64,000 nt of DNA from CAWAHD01 sp963781785 (GTDB lineage Bacteria; Planctomycetota; Planctomycetia; Isosphaerales; Isosphaeraceae). Position numbers and translations under genes: made by a program. The notes beneath the pieces were generated by a model. It saw nothing but the letters and a program-made list of their open reading frames with translations, was not told the origin of the DNA and searched no databases. Shown piece after piece: positions 1 to 11,605 of the stretch; within the stretch, counting starts at the first letter, position 1; each line of letters begins with the position of its first letter. The stretch spans positions 1,922,001 to 1,986,000 of the forward strand of contig CAWAHD010000002.1 in assembly GCA_963781785.1 (NCBI GenBank), written 5' to 3'.

Positions 1-3
1 CCC

Positions 4-1706
4 ATGTCCGACACAGACGAAGAAGAAGACCTCCAGCCGCCCACGTCCCCACGAAATCCGGCGCAGCCGGCGCCGTTGCCCCGCCTCTGGAAGACGGAGC
101 CCGAGTCGGACGAGTATGACGCGTTGCCATCCGGCAAAAAATCATCCCAGGCGAGCGAGGACGCCGTCTCCCGGTCCTCCACCCCGTCGAAATCGAAGGG
201 AAAGTCGAAATCGGTCAAGGAGAAGGAAGCCCCTGTCGGGGAGAAGTCGGCCGCGAACAAGGTATTGAAGGAAGACACTCCGACTCTGGATACGTACGAA
301 ACGCGGCGCCGGGCCCGGATGCTGGTGGGTGCTCTCACCGTGGTGTGTGTGCTGCTTTTCTGCTGGATCATCTACACCGGCTTCTTCTATGACCCCAGCC
401 CCGTGATGGCCGCAGAGGATCCGATCACCGCCACGACCGCTCCTGAACCGGTCCTGTCGCCCGATGGCGTGGCCCAATTCATGTTCGATCGAGCGCGGAA
501 TATGGCCGAGCACGGGCACGAGGATCAGGCGATCGCCATGCTGAAAAGCCTGATCAAAGTCTACAAAGACACACCGACTGCGCTCGCAGCCAAGGCGGCA
601 CTCGATCGGTTCAGCAAGAACCTCCCGTTGTTTTCGCAGGGGCCCATCGTCGTCGCCCAAGCCGAGGAGGTCAAACCGCCACCGGCCCCCAAAGCCCCTC
701 CGACGGTCGTTGCGCTCAAGCCGAACCCGCCCGATGGCGGAGCGGGCGAGGCCGCCCTCGTGCTCCCATCTAACCCCGCCGAGGCTGTTGTGGTGCCGCC
801 GGCAAGCCCGGCCCGAACGACGACGGGAGCAGCCGCTGGATCGGCACGCACTCTCCCCGCAGGGTTCCAGGCCAATCTCCAGGCTGGTATCCACCAGTCG
901 GGCTGGCCGCGCGTGATCGTGGGCGCTCGTGACGGGGCACCGATGGTGCTGGTACCGGGCGGCACGTGCACCATGGGAAATGACGACGGACAACCTTCGG
1001 AACGACCCGCTCATGCCGTACGATTGTCGACGTATTACATCGACGAGCACGAGGTGACAAACCGCCAGTTCCGCATTTTCCTGGGAGAAACCGGCTACAA
1101 GGGCCAACCTGCCGGCAAGTGGCTCTCGGAGGAAAAGGCGAGAGAGAGCGAGACCTTACCCGTGACCTATGTCAGCTTTCCGGACGCCAATGCCTTCGCC
1201 GCCTGGGCAGGCAAGGAGATTCCAACCGAGGCACAATGGGAGATGGCTGCGCGATCGGCCGACGGCCGGCGCTTTCCCTGGGGCAACGAGCCGCTGGAGA
1301 AATCCCACACCCGCAACCTCCGTCAGATCAATCCCGTGATGTCATTCGCCGAAGACGTCTCGCCCTGCCGCGCCTTCGATATGGCCGGTAACGTCCAGGA
1401 ATGGACCAGGGACTGGTACGACTCGAAGTACTATCATCAGTTTCGACATAGCATTCCCGAAAACCCGGCGGGACCGAACAGCCGACCGAAGGACCAGCTC
1501 GTCGTGATCCGGGGGGGCGCAAGAACTGGTCGATCACCGCACGCGAGGGATCCCGGCGAGATACCCGGCTTTCCTTTCTGGGCTTTCGGTGTGTGCTCAT
1601 GGTGGAAGGCCCCGGCGCAACCCCGACTGCCGTCAACCCGTCGGCGCCCGCGCCGCCAGGGACGGCCCCACGCACAGCACCCGATCCCGCGGCTGCGCCG
1701 TTCTGA
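4..1706 (+). CDS. Membrane-anchored FGE-sulfatase (SUMF1-like) domain protein, frame break
   Basis: The N-terminal ~100 residues are charged and low-complexity. One membrane segment follows (about residues 106-127), then a short helical repeat region (about 155-205), a Pro/Ala-rich linker and a C-terminal formylglycine-generating-enzyme fold starting near MVLVPGGTCTMG, with YYIDEHEVTNRQF and DMAGNVQEWT. In planctomycetes such domains are usually binding or scaffold modules rather than proven sulfatase activators, so the function is uncertain. The reading frame breaks at the run of seven G at 1511-1517. With an eighth G the protein continues with the expected KNWSITAREGSRRDTRLSF and LGFRCVL motifs and stops at 1706, directly next to the converging epimerase gene. 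Uncorrected, the frame runs to 1719 in nonsense sequence. The fold call is confident; the biological role is not known. Confidence 0.85.
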
Positions 1707-2739
1707 TCAGCTTTCCTGATCAAGAAACCACTGAATTGTCCGCCCGATACTCTCCCGGTAACTGCACGCAGGCTGCCATCCCAGCCGTGCCCGCGCTTTC
1801 TCGGTGCTGTACTCCAGACGACGCCCCAGGAGCCAGGCGCCGTAGCGAGTCACCCGGGGTGGCCGGGCCCGGCGCAACAGCCGGTCCTGAAGCTCGAGCG
1901 CAAATCCCCCTGCGTAGGCCAGCGGATACGGAATCCGCCGGGTCACCCGCGGAACACCGATCGCGTCAGCGAACAGGTCCAGGAACGCCCGCTGCGTGAT
2001 CGGGCCCTGGCCTGTGATGTTGTAGGCCTCCCCCTGCGATCCCGGATCGCGGGCCGCCAGGATCGCAGCGTCGGCCACCACCCCGGCATGGACGGCACTC
2101 AGGGGATTATCGCCACTGCCAACCAGGATCACCCGGCCTCGGCGAAACTCCCGGATCAGCCGTGGCACCGTAGTCCGGTCGCGCTCGCCGAAGAGCCAGC
2201 TCGGACGGATCACCGTCAACGGCAAGTCTCCGGCTTCAAACATCGGCCAGAGTAAGCGCTCACACTCGACCTTGCTCCGCGTGTAATAGTCGAGCATCCA
2301 CACATTCTGACCCAACGGGGCTGACTCCTCGATCGGCGCTGACCTATCGGCAGGATGGCCGTAAGCGCTGGTCGAGCTGATGTGAACAAATCGGCCCACC
2401 CCGGCTCCCGCCGCCGCCCGGGCGACTGTTTCAGTTGCCGCAAGGCAACCGGTCTGAAACTCGCGCCAGCTTCCCCAGTCGCCCACCTTCGCGGCGCAGT
2501 GAAAGACTGTCCCAACCCCTGCAACGGCGGCGGCGCACGCTTTGGAATCGATCAGATCGCCTCGGACCACTTCGACCCCGAGCGCATCCAGAAACGACGT
2601 CGAGCTTCCCGGGCGGACTGAAGCCGCGCACCGGCTCACCCTCTTGCCTCAGCCGTTCAGCGAGATGACTCCCGAGCAGACCCGTGGCGCCGGTGAGTAG
2701 CACACGATCGCCGCGCCTTTTCGAGCGGAGTCCCGCCAT
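1707..2739 (-). CDS. NAD-dependent epimerase/3-beta-HSD family protein, frame break
   Basis: An extended short-chain dehydrogenase. The first ~30 residues contain the Rossmann nucleotide loop GATGLLGSHLAERL. The body carries the catalytic-type serine region (VHISSTSAYG) and a YTRSK motif matching the YxxxK active site. The N-terminus and the body lie in different frames. Skipping one base at about 2622-2629 joins them as PVRASVRPGSSTSFLDAL, which is what family members look like there. The substrate cannot be told; relatives act on nucleotide sugars or steroid-like compounds. The gene converges on the FGE protein with no spacer. Confidence 0.85.
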
Positions 2740-2959
2740 CTCGCGTCATTCCCATCAAGCACCGGGGTCGATTGCGCCGCTTGACGCCTTATCTTGATTG
2801 AGCAGGCAAGAAGGTCAAGGGCCAATTGATCCCCAACAGCCCAAGGCGCGGGCCACCGAAGCCGGTATTGCCTTTTAAAGCGCGAACGATGAGAATCGCC
2901 GCGCACCTCAAGACCCGTGTTGGAGTCTCTTTCAACTTTATCATTTCGGGAGAGGGATC

Positions 2960-4542
2960 ATGGCATCGACGCCAAAGCGCGTGAAGCTGACGGGAAGCCA
3001 TCGCGCCGCACCACCGGGTGCGGTGATTGGCCCAGCCCATTCCGACGAGCACATCGAGGTGACGCTACGGGTCCGGGCTCGGGCGGAAATTCCGCCCAAG
3101 CGCCGGGCGGCAACCCTCAGGCGGCATCACAAGGAACGTGAGTACCTGACTCGAGAAGAGCTCGGGGCAAACCATGGAGCGTCGCCGGAGGATATGGCCA
3201 AGGTCGCCGCATTCGCCCGGGAGCACGGGCTGGCGGTGAGCCATGCAAGCGAGGCGCGCCGGAGCGTCTGGCTCGCCGGCACCGTCGCCCAGATGAGCGC
3301 CGCCTTCGGCGTTCAACTAGACGAGTACCAGCACCCGGAAGGCGGAACCTTCCGCGGTCGAACGGGCCCGCTCACGATTCCAGCCGAGCTCGATGGCATC
3401 GTGGTCGGAGTCTTCGGCCTGGACAACCGCCCTCAAGCTCGCCCCCATTTCCGCGTCCACAAACCTCTGCTGAGCCGGGACAACCAGGCCGCCGGCGAAT
3501 CGCAGTTCACGCCGGTTCAGGTCGGGCAACTCTACAACTTTCCCACGAATCTCGATGGTACGGGTGAGTGCATCGGAATCATCGAGCTGGGGGGCGGGTT
3601 CAACACGAGCGACTTGCAGTCCTACTTCTCAAACCTGGGCATTCCCATGCCCAAGGTTTCGAGCGTCTCGGTCGACAACGGCACCAACAGCCCGACCGGG
3701 AACTCCGATGGACCGGACGGCGAGGTCATGCTCGACATCGAGGTCGCCGGCGCCGTCGCTCCGGCGCCAAGATCGTCGTTTACTTCACCCCCAATACCTC
3801 GCAGGGGTTCCTCGATGCGATCACGTTTGCCATTCATGACACTGTGAACAAGCCGTCGGTCATCTCGATCAGTTGGGGCGGCCCCGAGTCGAACTGGACT
3901 GAGCAGTCGTTTCTGCAATTCGACCAGGCGTTTCAGGCCGCGGCCGCGCTGGGAGTCACGATCTGCGTCGCGGCCGGCGATAATGGCTCCAGCGACGGCG
4001 TGAACGACCGCCAGGCGCACGTCGATTTCCCGGCTTCCAGCCCCAACGTCCTGGCGTGCGGGGGCACTCGGTTGAACGCCAGCACCACGACGATCTCCAG
4101 CGAAGTCGTCTGGAACGAGCCCGGCGACGGTGCCACCGGCGGTGGCATCAGCGACGAGTTTCCGCTGCCGGTCTACCAGGAAAACGCGGGCGTCCCCCCA
4201 TCGGCCAACTCGAATTCGCAGGTCGGCCGGGGCGTGCCTGACGTTGCCGCTGACGCCGACCCGGCGACCGGCTACACCGTGCGCGTCGATGGGCAGGACA
4301 CGGTCATCGGGGGCACCAGCGCCGTCGCGCCGCTCTGGGCGGGATTGATCGCACGTCTGAACCAGAGCCTGGGCAAACCGGTGGGATTCTTGAACCCCAC
4401 GATTTACAGCCTTACCGCGACAGGCGGCGTGTTCCGGGACGTGACCAGCGGCAACAATGGAGCGTACCAGGCAGGACCTGGCTGGGACCCGTGCAGCGGG
4501 CTAGGGGTCGCCGACGGCACCCAGCTCTTGAAGGCCCTCTGA
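2960..4542 (+). CDS. S53 family peptidase (sedolisin/kumamolisin type), frame break
   Basis: A pro-kumamolisin activation domain (about residues 20-150, with VWLAGTVAQMSAAFGV) precedes the catalytic domain. The family's Glu and Asp are in GEVMLDIEVAG, and the catalytic serine is in GGTSAVAPLWAG. The oxyanion region ISISWGGPES and the C-terminal Ca2+-site region near FRDVTSGNNG are present. The frame breaks at about 3763; one missing G in CCGGCGCC would restore AVAPGAKIVVYFTPN. Sedolisins are serine-carboxyl peptidases active at acid pH. No clear signal peptide is visible, so the location is uncertain. The gene ends 13 bases from the converging M50 gene. Confidence 0.9.
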
Positions 4543-4555
4543 TCGCCTGACTGAC

Positions 4556-6761
4556 TCAGATCAGGAATTTGAACATCTTGTTGGCCCAGCGCCAGATCCA
4601 CCAGCCGAGCTTGTACGTGCCTCCGTCGATCTTGGCGGTGCCGCGCAGGCCCGGCTCGAGATTCAAGTCCGTGTTTTCGAGCGGGACGATCACCTCGTAG
4701 ACCTTGGAGATCGGTTTGGCCGCGCCGGTCTTGGCGTCCGGTTTGGAGGGGACCTCGCCGCCTGCCATGTTGGAGAGCTCGGTGGGCACCTCTTCGCGCG
4801 TATGTGCGGCGACTTCTTCGACCCGGCTCCTGTAGGTCCGCTCGGCGCGGCCATAGACCTTGATCCAGGCGCGACGGCCGGCATCGATCAAGTGGATGTC
4901 GGACTGGTCGACGATCACGTGAGCCTCGAGTTGACGAGGATCGCCGATCTCGCAGAACGCGCGCTGATCACGCACGATCGGCTTGCCCGGCCTGAGCAAC
5001 TGGCCGACCGTCTCCTGGTGCGGCGAGCCCACGACCTGGCCGTCGCGATGCGCGATCAAGGTCAGCTTGCCGAGCTGGTCGGAGATCTTCTCGATCATCT
5101 GCTCGAGCTCTTCGGCGAATTCCTCTTGTTGCTTGGCCTGAGCGCGATTCTCGAGCTCTGGGCTCTGGAAATACCAGATTGCCTTGTGAAAGGCGACGTC
5201 GTGCTCCTGCTGGCGCTCGGAGAACTCTTTTTCCTTGGTGGGATTGGAGAGCTTCGCCAGGACCGTGTCTTTCGTGACCCAATCGCCGTTCTTGACCTTG
5301 AGCTCGACGAGCCGGCCTTCGACCTCGGCGTAGACCTCCTCCGGGTGGGCCAGCCTCAGGACGAGCGTCCCCTGAATCCGCAGCGGCGTGGGAATGCAGA
5401 GAATGCCAATGATGAGAGCAGCCGCACCGGTAATGTAGGCGGCCGCACGTGCCTTTTTCACTTTGCGCAACCTCCCGGGCGTGCGAAGGAACTTGATGAT
5501 CTGATACATTGGAACTCCCACCAGCGGCACCAGCGCGCCGGCTGCCAGGAGGTAGCTGATCGATTCCAGCTTGTGCGGCTTGAGGAACTGCGACAGAAAC
5601 CAGAGGATCGCGAACGACACGACCCAGCGATAGATGTAGCTCGCGACGGAGTACGTCACGAACAAGATACGCCGCGACCGGGGCAGATAGCTCTGCACCG
5701 GAATTTCCAGCCCGAGCACTTTTTCCTGGATCAAGTACCCGAAGAACTGCGTGCTCTTGATTTCGAAGGTTCGGGATCTCGAGCCAGTCGGCCAGGACGT
5801 AGTATCCATCATACCGCAACAGCGGGTTGGCGTTGAACAGAATCGTATTCACCGAGCAGATGAACATCGTGGCCATCGCCAGGCTGTTCATGAGCCCTTT
5901 CGTGGTGTTAAACCAGACGAAGGTCGCGATGCTGGCGAGGAAGCACTCGACGTAGATCCCGGCCGCCGAGATCCAGATTCGCCGCCATTTGTTGGGTAAA
6001 AGCCAGCTATCGGTCACATCGCAATACAGGGCCGGGGTGAGCACCAGAAACAGGATTCCCATCTCGTGCACTTCCCCACCGTAATGCTTGGCGGTGAGGC
6101 CGTGGCCGAACTCGTGAATGATCTTCACGACGGCCAGGCAGATCCAGAAGTAGAAGATGGTCCACCAGTCGAAGAAGCTCTGAATGTTGGGCAGCATGTC
6201 GTAGAACGTCTTCCACTGGCTGGCGACCAGCACGATGGCGGCGAACATCGACGTGAGGCTGAGCGCCACGAAGGTGCGGGTGAAGATCCAGCGGAAGTAG
6301 GGATACATCCGCGTCAAGAGCCGCTCGGGGTCGATGATCGGGATCTTGATGAAGAGGATGTTGGCCAGGAATGCCCAGACTTTTCGCCAGCGATTCTTCT
6401 TGCGGCGGCGGATCAGGACCTTGGCCTGTTCGCCACTGTCGATCTGGACGATCCCCGCTTCGTGAAGCTGAGCGACAAACCGGGTCAGGTCTTCAATCGA
6501 AATCGTCTGCGGCCGGTATTTGCGCTCGAACGCCTTCTTCACTTCCTGAAGCGTCAGCTTGCCGTCGAACTGTTGAAGCAGGAAGTATTCCTCGATTTTG
6601 AAGCGGAAGTACTTGAGCGCGAGCGGGTCTTTGACCACGTAGTGCGTCATCCCCTCGTAGAACTGGGGCTGGACGACCAGGTCGGGACGGAGCCTGACCT
6701 GGAGATGTTCGGCGGCCTGCCCGAAGGGCAGGGCGGGGGCCAGAGTGGGAGCAGCGCTCAT
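4556..6761 (-). CDS. PqqD-like / M50 site-2 protease / HlyD fusion protein, frame break
   Basis: Three parts are seen. An N-terminal ~115-residue region resembles a PqqD-like winged helix (inference). A multi-pass membrane metalloprotease follows with the zinc motif HEFGHGLTAKHYGG and the downstream Asp motif NPLLRYDGYY. After more membrane helices, a C-terminal HlyD/biotinyl-lipoyl region with a coiled coil (EEFAEELEQMIEKISDQL) ends the protein. The frame breaks at about 5765-5775; removing one A from an AAA run joins EIPNLR to IKSTQFFGYLIQ. The product is about 735 residues. It is last in a leftward operon with two other HlyD-type proteins. Family M50 enzymes cut within membranes, and PqqD-like domains often bind peptides, so a role in peptide processing coupled to a periplasmic adaptor is possible but unproven. 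Confidence 0.85.
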
Positions 6762-6851
6762 TGAATCGGCAACCCTCGTGCTGGAAAACCTCTTGCGCGG
6801 CGCCGCGGCAGCGCCGGCCGAAACGATCTGCCCCGCCGGGCCGCGGCGTCG

Positions 6852-7811
6852 TTACTGTGCGCGGGCCGTGCGGGTCGGGCCGGCCGCCTCGGAACCGCCA
6901 GCCGCGGCGTCCGGAGTGAGAAAAATCGTCATCTGGACCCTCAACCCCGGACGGAGATCACCAGGGTTTTCGAACTCGGCGCGGATCCGGACGGCAGTCT
7001 CCGCCACCGGCTGAATCGTGGGATGGACGAAGGTGATCTTGCCGCGATAATGTTTCTTCTCGATCGACAGCGGCTCGCCGCGACCGACATTCAAGCGGGG
7101 CTGGACCTCGACGACCTGTCCTTCCTTGACGCGATAAGCATAGGCCAGCGGCACGTAGGTCTCGGCGCAGAGCTTGCTGAGATTACCCAGCTTGACGACA
7201 GCTTCGTTGGCGCGGACGCTTTCTCCCGGGTTTCTCATCCTTTCGAGCACGACTCCGTCGAACGGGGCAAGGATCGTATGCTCGTCCAGAATCCGTTTCG
7301 CCAGCGCGAGCTCGCCCTGGGCGATGGCGCGGTTCTCACGGGCCTCATGAAGCTGGGCCACGGCAACCTTGAGCTCTCCCCTGGCCTTGGCAACGTCTTC
7401 ATCGGACACCAGGCCCGGCTTGCGCGTGTTAAGATTCTTGTTGCGTGCCACGACCGACAGCGCAACTTCCCTCTGTGCCTCGGCTTTTTCTTCGGGAGCG
7501 ATGGCATCGGCTTGCAGTTGGTTTTTCCGGACGGTCAGCTCGGCGATTTCGTGGTGCAAGACGCCGATCACGCCGTTCTTCTGGACGGGCATGCCGATCT
7601 GGAGCTCCATCTTCTCGATCACGCCCTCGCGCAAAGCCGCGACCTTGGACGTTTCGACCCAGTCAATCCGGGCGAGCTCTTCGAGCACCAGCACCTGGGC
7701 ATCAGCATTGCCTGAGCCCCGGGCGGACCCACCGCTCTGGGCCAGCGCCGCCACGGTCGCGAGCAATAAGCAACTTGCGGCCAGTACGGCGATCGGTTTG
7801 GATAGTGACAT
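6852..7811 (-). CDS. HlyD/RND-type periplasmic adaptor protein
   Basis: A signal peptide (about residues 1-25, ending VAALAQ) is followed by the split lipoyl domain, an alpha-hairpin rich in Glu/Ala/Lys, and a beta-barrel (ILAPFDGVVLERMRNPGESV). The start at 7811 is preferred over the upstream in-frame start at 7928 because a GAGGAGG-type ribosome site lies just upstream and the signal peptide begins there. It is the middle gene of the three-gene leftward operon. No RND pump, ABC transporter or outer-membrane factor lies next to it, which is odd for an efflux adaptor. Confidence 0.85.
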   Translation of the reverse strand: MSLSKPIAVLAASCLLLATVAALAQSGGSARGSGNADAQVLVLEELARIDWVETSKVAALREGVIEKMELQIGMPVQKNGVIGVLHHEIAELTVRKNQLQADAIAPEEKAEAQREVALSVVARNKNLNTRKPGLVSDEDVAKARGELKVAVAQLHEARENRAIAQGELALAKRILDEHTILAPFDGVVLERMRNPGESVRANEAVVKLGNLSKLCAETYVPLAYAYRVKEGQVVEVQPRLNVGRGEPLSIEKKHYRGKITFVHPTIQPVAETAVRIRAEFENPGDLRPGLRVQMTIFLTPDAAAGGSEAAGPTRTARAQ

Positions 7812-7924
7812 GATTGGACGAGCCTCCTCGCCTCCAGGGTGTTGCCAGGCGGTCCTGGGTTTGAACGAGTATTCACGGAAATCGAACCACGACGCGCCGA
7901 ATATTAGCGCGCTCGAAACTGGGC

Positions 7925-10029
7925 TCACTGCAGGAACGGCCAGCGGAATGCCACCGTTTCGTAGAAGACCTGAATCGGCTTACGCAGCAGATAGTAGGCG
8001 AGGTTGGTCCGGCCGCAGTAGATGCGTGCGCGAACCTCGGATCCCGGCCGCGGTTCGTCGATCTGGTTGCGGACCAGATAATCCTTGAGGACCGCGGGCG
8101 TGAAGCCGACCGTCGCCTTGACGATATAACGATTCTTGTATTGCTCCGACTCTGCCATCGTCTCGGCGCTCGGGGCGACGCGGATGACATAGGCGTCATA
8201 ACGATGCTCGGGGTCGGTCATGCTCACGAAGTCAGCCGGCACCGCGGTGCTCGGTTTCACTCGATTCGCCTTGATGTCGGCTTCGAGGCGGCTCTGGGTG
8301 GCCAGGATCGGCCCCATGTCGTCGTCAGGGATTTCGACCTCAAGGGTCCAGTCGCCCTCGATGGCGGCGACCTGCAAGAGCTCCTGCCCCATCTCGACCG
8401 GGCGGCCCATGAGCTGCTTTTGGGCTTCCCAGGTCGTGACGATCCCATCCTGGGGCGAGCGAATGTTCATCGACTCGATCTGTTCCTGCACGATGTCGAT
8501 CCGCTCCTTGGTGCTCTTGGCGGTGATCCTGGCCTCGGCTTGCTGCGCCTTGACCTGCAGGATATCGGTGTCGTCCTGGGCCGATTCCAGTTTCTTGACC
8601 TGCAATTCCAGCGAAACGGCCTGGTTCTCGGCCTTCTGCTTTTCAGCGATCAAGCCCTTCAGCTCTTTCTGAAGCTCGCGGCTGTCGAGCTTGACGACGA
8701 TATCTCCCTTGTGGACTTTTTCGCCGTGGTCGACGGGGACTTCGATCACGATGCCGTTGACGGGTGCATAGATTTTATGCCGCTGTTCCGGCACCATCGC
8801 CCCGTCGCCCGCGATGATGAGGGTGCAGGGGATGAACGCCATGGCGAGGATGAAAACCAGCACGGCGGCCAGCCCGGCGCCGATCTTGGCCAGGGTGCGG
8901 CCGCGGAACATTCGCCACGGCGAGCCCATGGCCCTCCAGAGCGGCTTGAGGAAAATCTTGTGGTGTTCCTGAGAGTTCCAGAGAGCCGTCGAGGCATGCC
9001 GTGAGACGACCTCGGTCCGGGCGTGCATGTCCGTCGGTGCCAGCTCGTCGCCAATTTGCTCGGCCACCAGGCACCCGAATGGGATCTTTTCCTTGCTTTC
9101 GGTCACCTGCTCTGTCTCGGGCTTGTGCAGCAAGGTGACGACCACGACCTTCGATCCCGATTCGTCGACGTACATCTCGAGCGCGTCGCGCAGGTCTGGT
9201 GCAAGGCCCTCGGTGTTGCCGGTGTAAACCAGGTCTTCGCCAGAACGGATCACGACCTTGCAGAGCCTGGTCAGCTCGCGCACCAGGTTGGAGGCGCTGC
9301 TCGACTACTTCCTGGCCGCTGACCGCCTCGACCATCGTCCTGCCGCCGATCTTGAGCGCCACGGTCAGCCGGTCGCAGCCGACCAGCCGCTTGCCGTCGT
9401 TGACCACCGCGTAGGAGGTCTCCTTCAGGTCGAGCGAGCCGTGAATCTGGTGCGTGAACCCCTCGAGCTGGTTCCACAGCCGTTGCTGCGACATCATCTG
9501 CCGCATCTGGCGATTCTTGAGATAAGTCGCCGCCAGGTCGCAGAGATCGCTCACGAACCGCAACGTGCTCTTCTGCTGCGCCGCGCCGGGTCGGATCCAT
9601 CAAGATCTCAAGCAGGCCCACCACCTGCTTGTCCACCATCAAGGGCGCGATAATCAAAGCGAATTCGGTGGGGTTGAACGCCTGAGGAGATCCCTCGATC
9701 ACGGCACTGGGGGGAATGATCTGCGCCTGCGTGGCCTGGAGCATGCAGCCCAAGAGCGCATCATGAGGGGCGGTCTTGACACGGCCGTCCATCATCCCGG
9801 TCACGCCGAACTCGACTTGATATTGCAGCCTGAGCCCGCCGCGGCCATCCATCATCCAGAACGCGCCGCCGGTCGCGGCGACCGCCGCGACCGACCGGTT
9901 CAGGAACTCGACGTAGAATTCGTTCGGTTGGATGTCCGATTCCGCCAGGTCGGCGATTTCGGCCACCAGCTTGCGGATCTGGTTCTTCGTTTGCTCGAGC
10001 ACACCAGGATCAATGACTTCTTCCGTCAT
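7925..10029 (-). CDS. GAF-GAF-membrane-HlyD protein, two frame breaks
   Basis: Three overlapping reading-frame pieces join into one protein of about 700 residues. First GAF-like domain: about residues 15-150. Second GAF-like domain: about residues 165-345 (HGSLDLKETSYAVVNDG, then LVYTGNTEGLAPDLRDAL). A membrane segment (IGAGLAAVLVFILAMAFI) and an HlyD region follow (GIVIEVPVDHGEKVHKGDI, coiled coil). Breaks lie at about 9575-9590 and about 9285-9300, each needing one base. It is the first gene of the operon running to the HlyD adaptor and the M50 fusion. GAF domains bind small ligands or other proteins, so this looks like a cytoplasmic sensor tied to a periplasmic adaptor (inference). Confidence 0.8.
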
Positions 10030-10554
10030 AGTGGCACCAGGAGAATTTCGCCAGCGTCCGGTCTCGCCTCGGCCGATTCAACCTTCAAGCCCAGAGGCGA
10101 ACATCACGACGCAAATCCAAGCAACAAAAGCGCCGCTTGCCATGCAATGACAACGGGACGACGACCTCCGCAAACTTCCTGATCATTTTTGTGGAGAGCC
10201 GGAAGTGGACCGTGGACGGGAAGGAGCCGAGGGTCGAGAGCGCGGACCAGGAAGGTGACCGGCGGGTCGGAGCCTGAAAGTCCCAACGGGACGAAATCGT
10301 CAAGCTCGGGGCGTCAGCCCCGAGTGGCATGACACCACCAATCGCGTTCGCATTCGGCCGCCCCAAAGCCCGGCTGAGCCGGGCTTTGGGGCGGCCGTCT
10401 GGGGTCACTGTGCCTGCGTTGGGAACTCGGCGCTGATGTCCTGAGCTTTACGATGGCGCCCCTTTCTGGGCTCAACCAACCGTTCCCGTCAGCCACGGAG
10501 CGCCGGGACCTGATGACAACCTGCATGGCGAGGCCGAGCGCTGACACTCTCGTC
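10030..10554. other. Intergenic region with several hairpins
   Basis: No convincing gene in 525 bases. It holds three successive inverted repeats: GTCCC/GGGAC near 10280-10292, CTCGGGGC/GCCCCGAG at 10305-10324, and a 43-base near-perfect palindrome at 10355-10397. It must also contain the promoter of the GAF-HlyD operon, but no clear -35/-10 pair is visible. Confidence 0.6.
10355..10397. terminator. Long GC-rich palindrome, probable terminator of nnrE
   Basis: Arms of 21 bases (GGCCGCCCCAAAGCCCGGCT extended by one more C-G pair) face each other around a single central base, so a stem of about 18-19 base pairs can form. It lies about 160 bases downstream of the leftward nnrE gene. There is no T-run, so an intrinsic-terminator role is inferred from the stem alone. 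Confidence 0.5.
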
Positions 10555-11361
10555 TCAGCTAGCTTCAGTGGCGGGCGGATTAGGCCACAGGAAAGGCGCC
10601 AAGAGGCATCGCGGCAAGCCGATATCGATGACGGCGACCTCGCCCGTGTAATCCGTCGCGCCCGGAGCAAGAAAACCCTGTTTGGCCGCAACAAAGGTGG
10701 CCGTCGCGACGGTGCGCACGGCCACGCCCAGAGGCTGGCCGGTGTCCGCATCCAGGCCCGAGGGCAGGTCCAACGCAAAGATCGGCTTGCCAGCGCTGTT
10801 CGCAGCCTCGATGACGCTGCGCAGGGGACCCTCGACGGCGCACGACAACCCAGTGCCCAGGAGCCCGTCCACCAGCCAATCGTGATCAGCGAGAATCGCC
10901 GCGAGCTCTGTGACGTCAAATTGAGAATCTTCGCCATGACTGTCGAACCAGGCGGATTGTGCGATGCCTGACTTCTCGAGGATCGACCACTGCGCGGCCG
11001 GATCTCCTCGAAGGTGGTCGCTCCGGACAAACCAGACGACACGCACGGGAAATCCCCAGGCGTTCAGATGGCGGGCGACGACGGCGCCATCGCCGCCGTT
11101 GTTTCCAGGGCCACAGAGAACCAGCACCTTGGGTCGAGCTGGTCCGCGCGGCACGTCCTCGCCCTGGTGATAAGATAGAGGCAAGAATGGGCGTCCCCCG
11201 GCGTCCGGCGCCATCGCCCCGACGAGCTCGGCAAACCACCCGGCAGCCCCCCGGCCGGCATTCTCCATCAAGATCAACGTCGCCAGTGCCAGCTCGGACG
11301 ATGCCTGAACGTCCAGTTGACGAACCTCCTGACGCGACAGCGGCCGGAGCCGAACGGTCAT
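10555..11361 (-). CDS. nnrE: NAD(P)H-hydrate epimerase
   Basis: YjeF N-terminal domain family: epimerises the damaged cofactors NADHX and NADPHX so that they can be repaired. Supporting motifs are LMENAGRGAA near the N-terminus, the nucleotide-binding CGPGNNGGDGAVVARHL, and DGLLGTGLS with LDLPSGLDADTG further on. The length of 268 residues fits an epimerase-only form; the ADP-dependent dehydratase domain found fused in many bacteria is absent. The frame is intact. It stands alone and leftward. Confidence 0.93.
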   Translation of the reverse strand: MTVRLRPLSRQEVRQLDVQASSELALATLILMENAGRGAAGWFAELVGAMAPDAGGRPFLPLSYHQGEDVPRGPARPKVLVLCGPGNNGGDGAVVARHLNAWGFPVRVVWFVRSDHLRGDPAAQWSILEKSGIAQSAWFDSHGEDSQFDVTELAAILADHDWLVDGLLGTGLSCAVEGPLRSVIEAANSAGKPIFALDLPSGLDADTGQPLGVAVRTVATATFVAAKQGFLAPGATDYTGEVAVIDIGLPRCLLAPFLWPNPPATEAS

Positions 11362-11524
11362 CTCGGCAACTCCTCAAGATTGTTCCGAAACCTCGCGGTA
11401 GTCTCATCACGAGTTAACCCGAAATTCCATCGATTGACAACCATCGCGTCCTCTCTCAGAATACCGAGATCAAGGGGTGCGCGGCTGGAACAGATTTCAA
11501 CGCGAAGTGAACCGGTTGCGCCCC

Positions 11525-11552
11525 GTAGGTCAGGCTGGAAAGCCTGACCTAC
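11525..11552. repeat. REP-like palindrome, copy 1 (short form)
   Basis: A 28-base palindrome beginning GTAGGTCAGGCTGGAAAGCC. The same unit occurs in longer paired form at 29676-29733 and 34114-34161. Copies lie only between genes. Confidence 0.8.
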
Positions 11553-11605
11553 TGCACCCTTTGTACCGCGGTCCCAATTCGATCGAGCGAAAGGGAGTCG
11601 GTTCG

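Noticed and set aside
4802..5836. 344-residue frame opposite the M50 fusion
   Set aside because: Shadow frame; no domain similarity, while the minus strand has the HEFGH protease and HlyD motifs.
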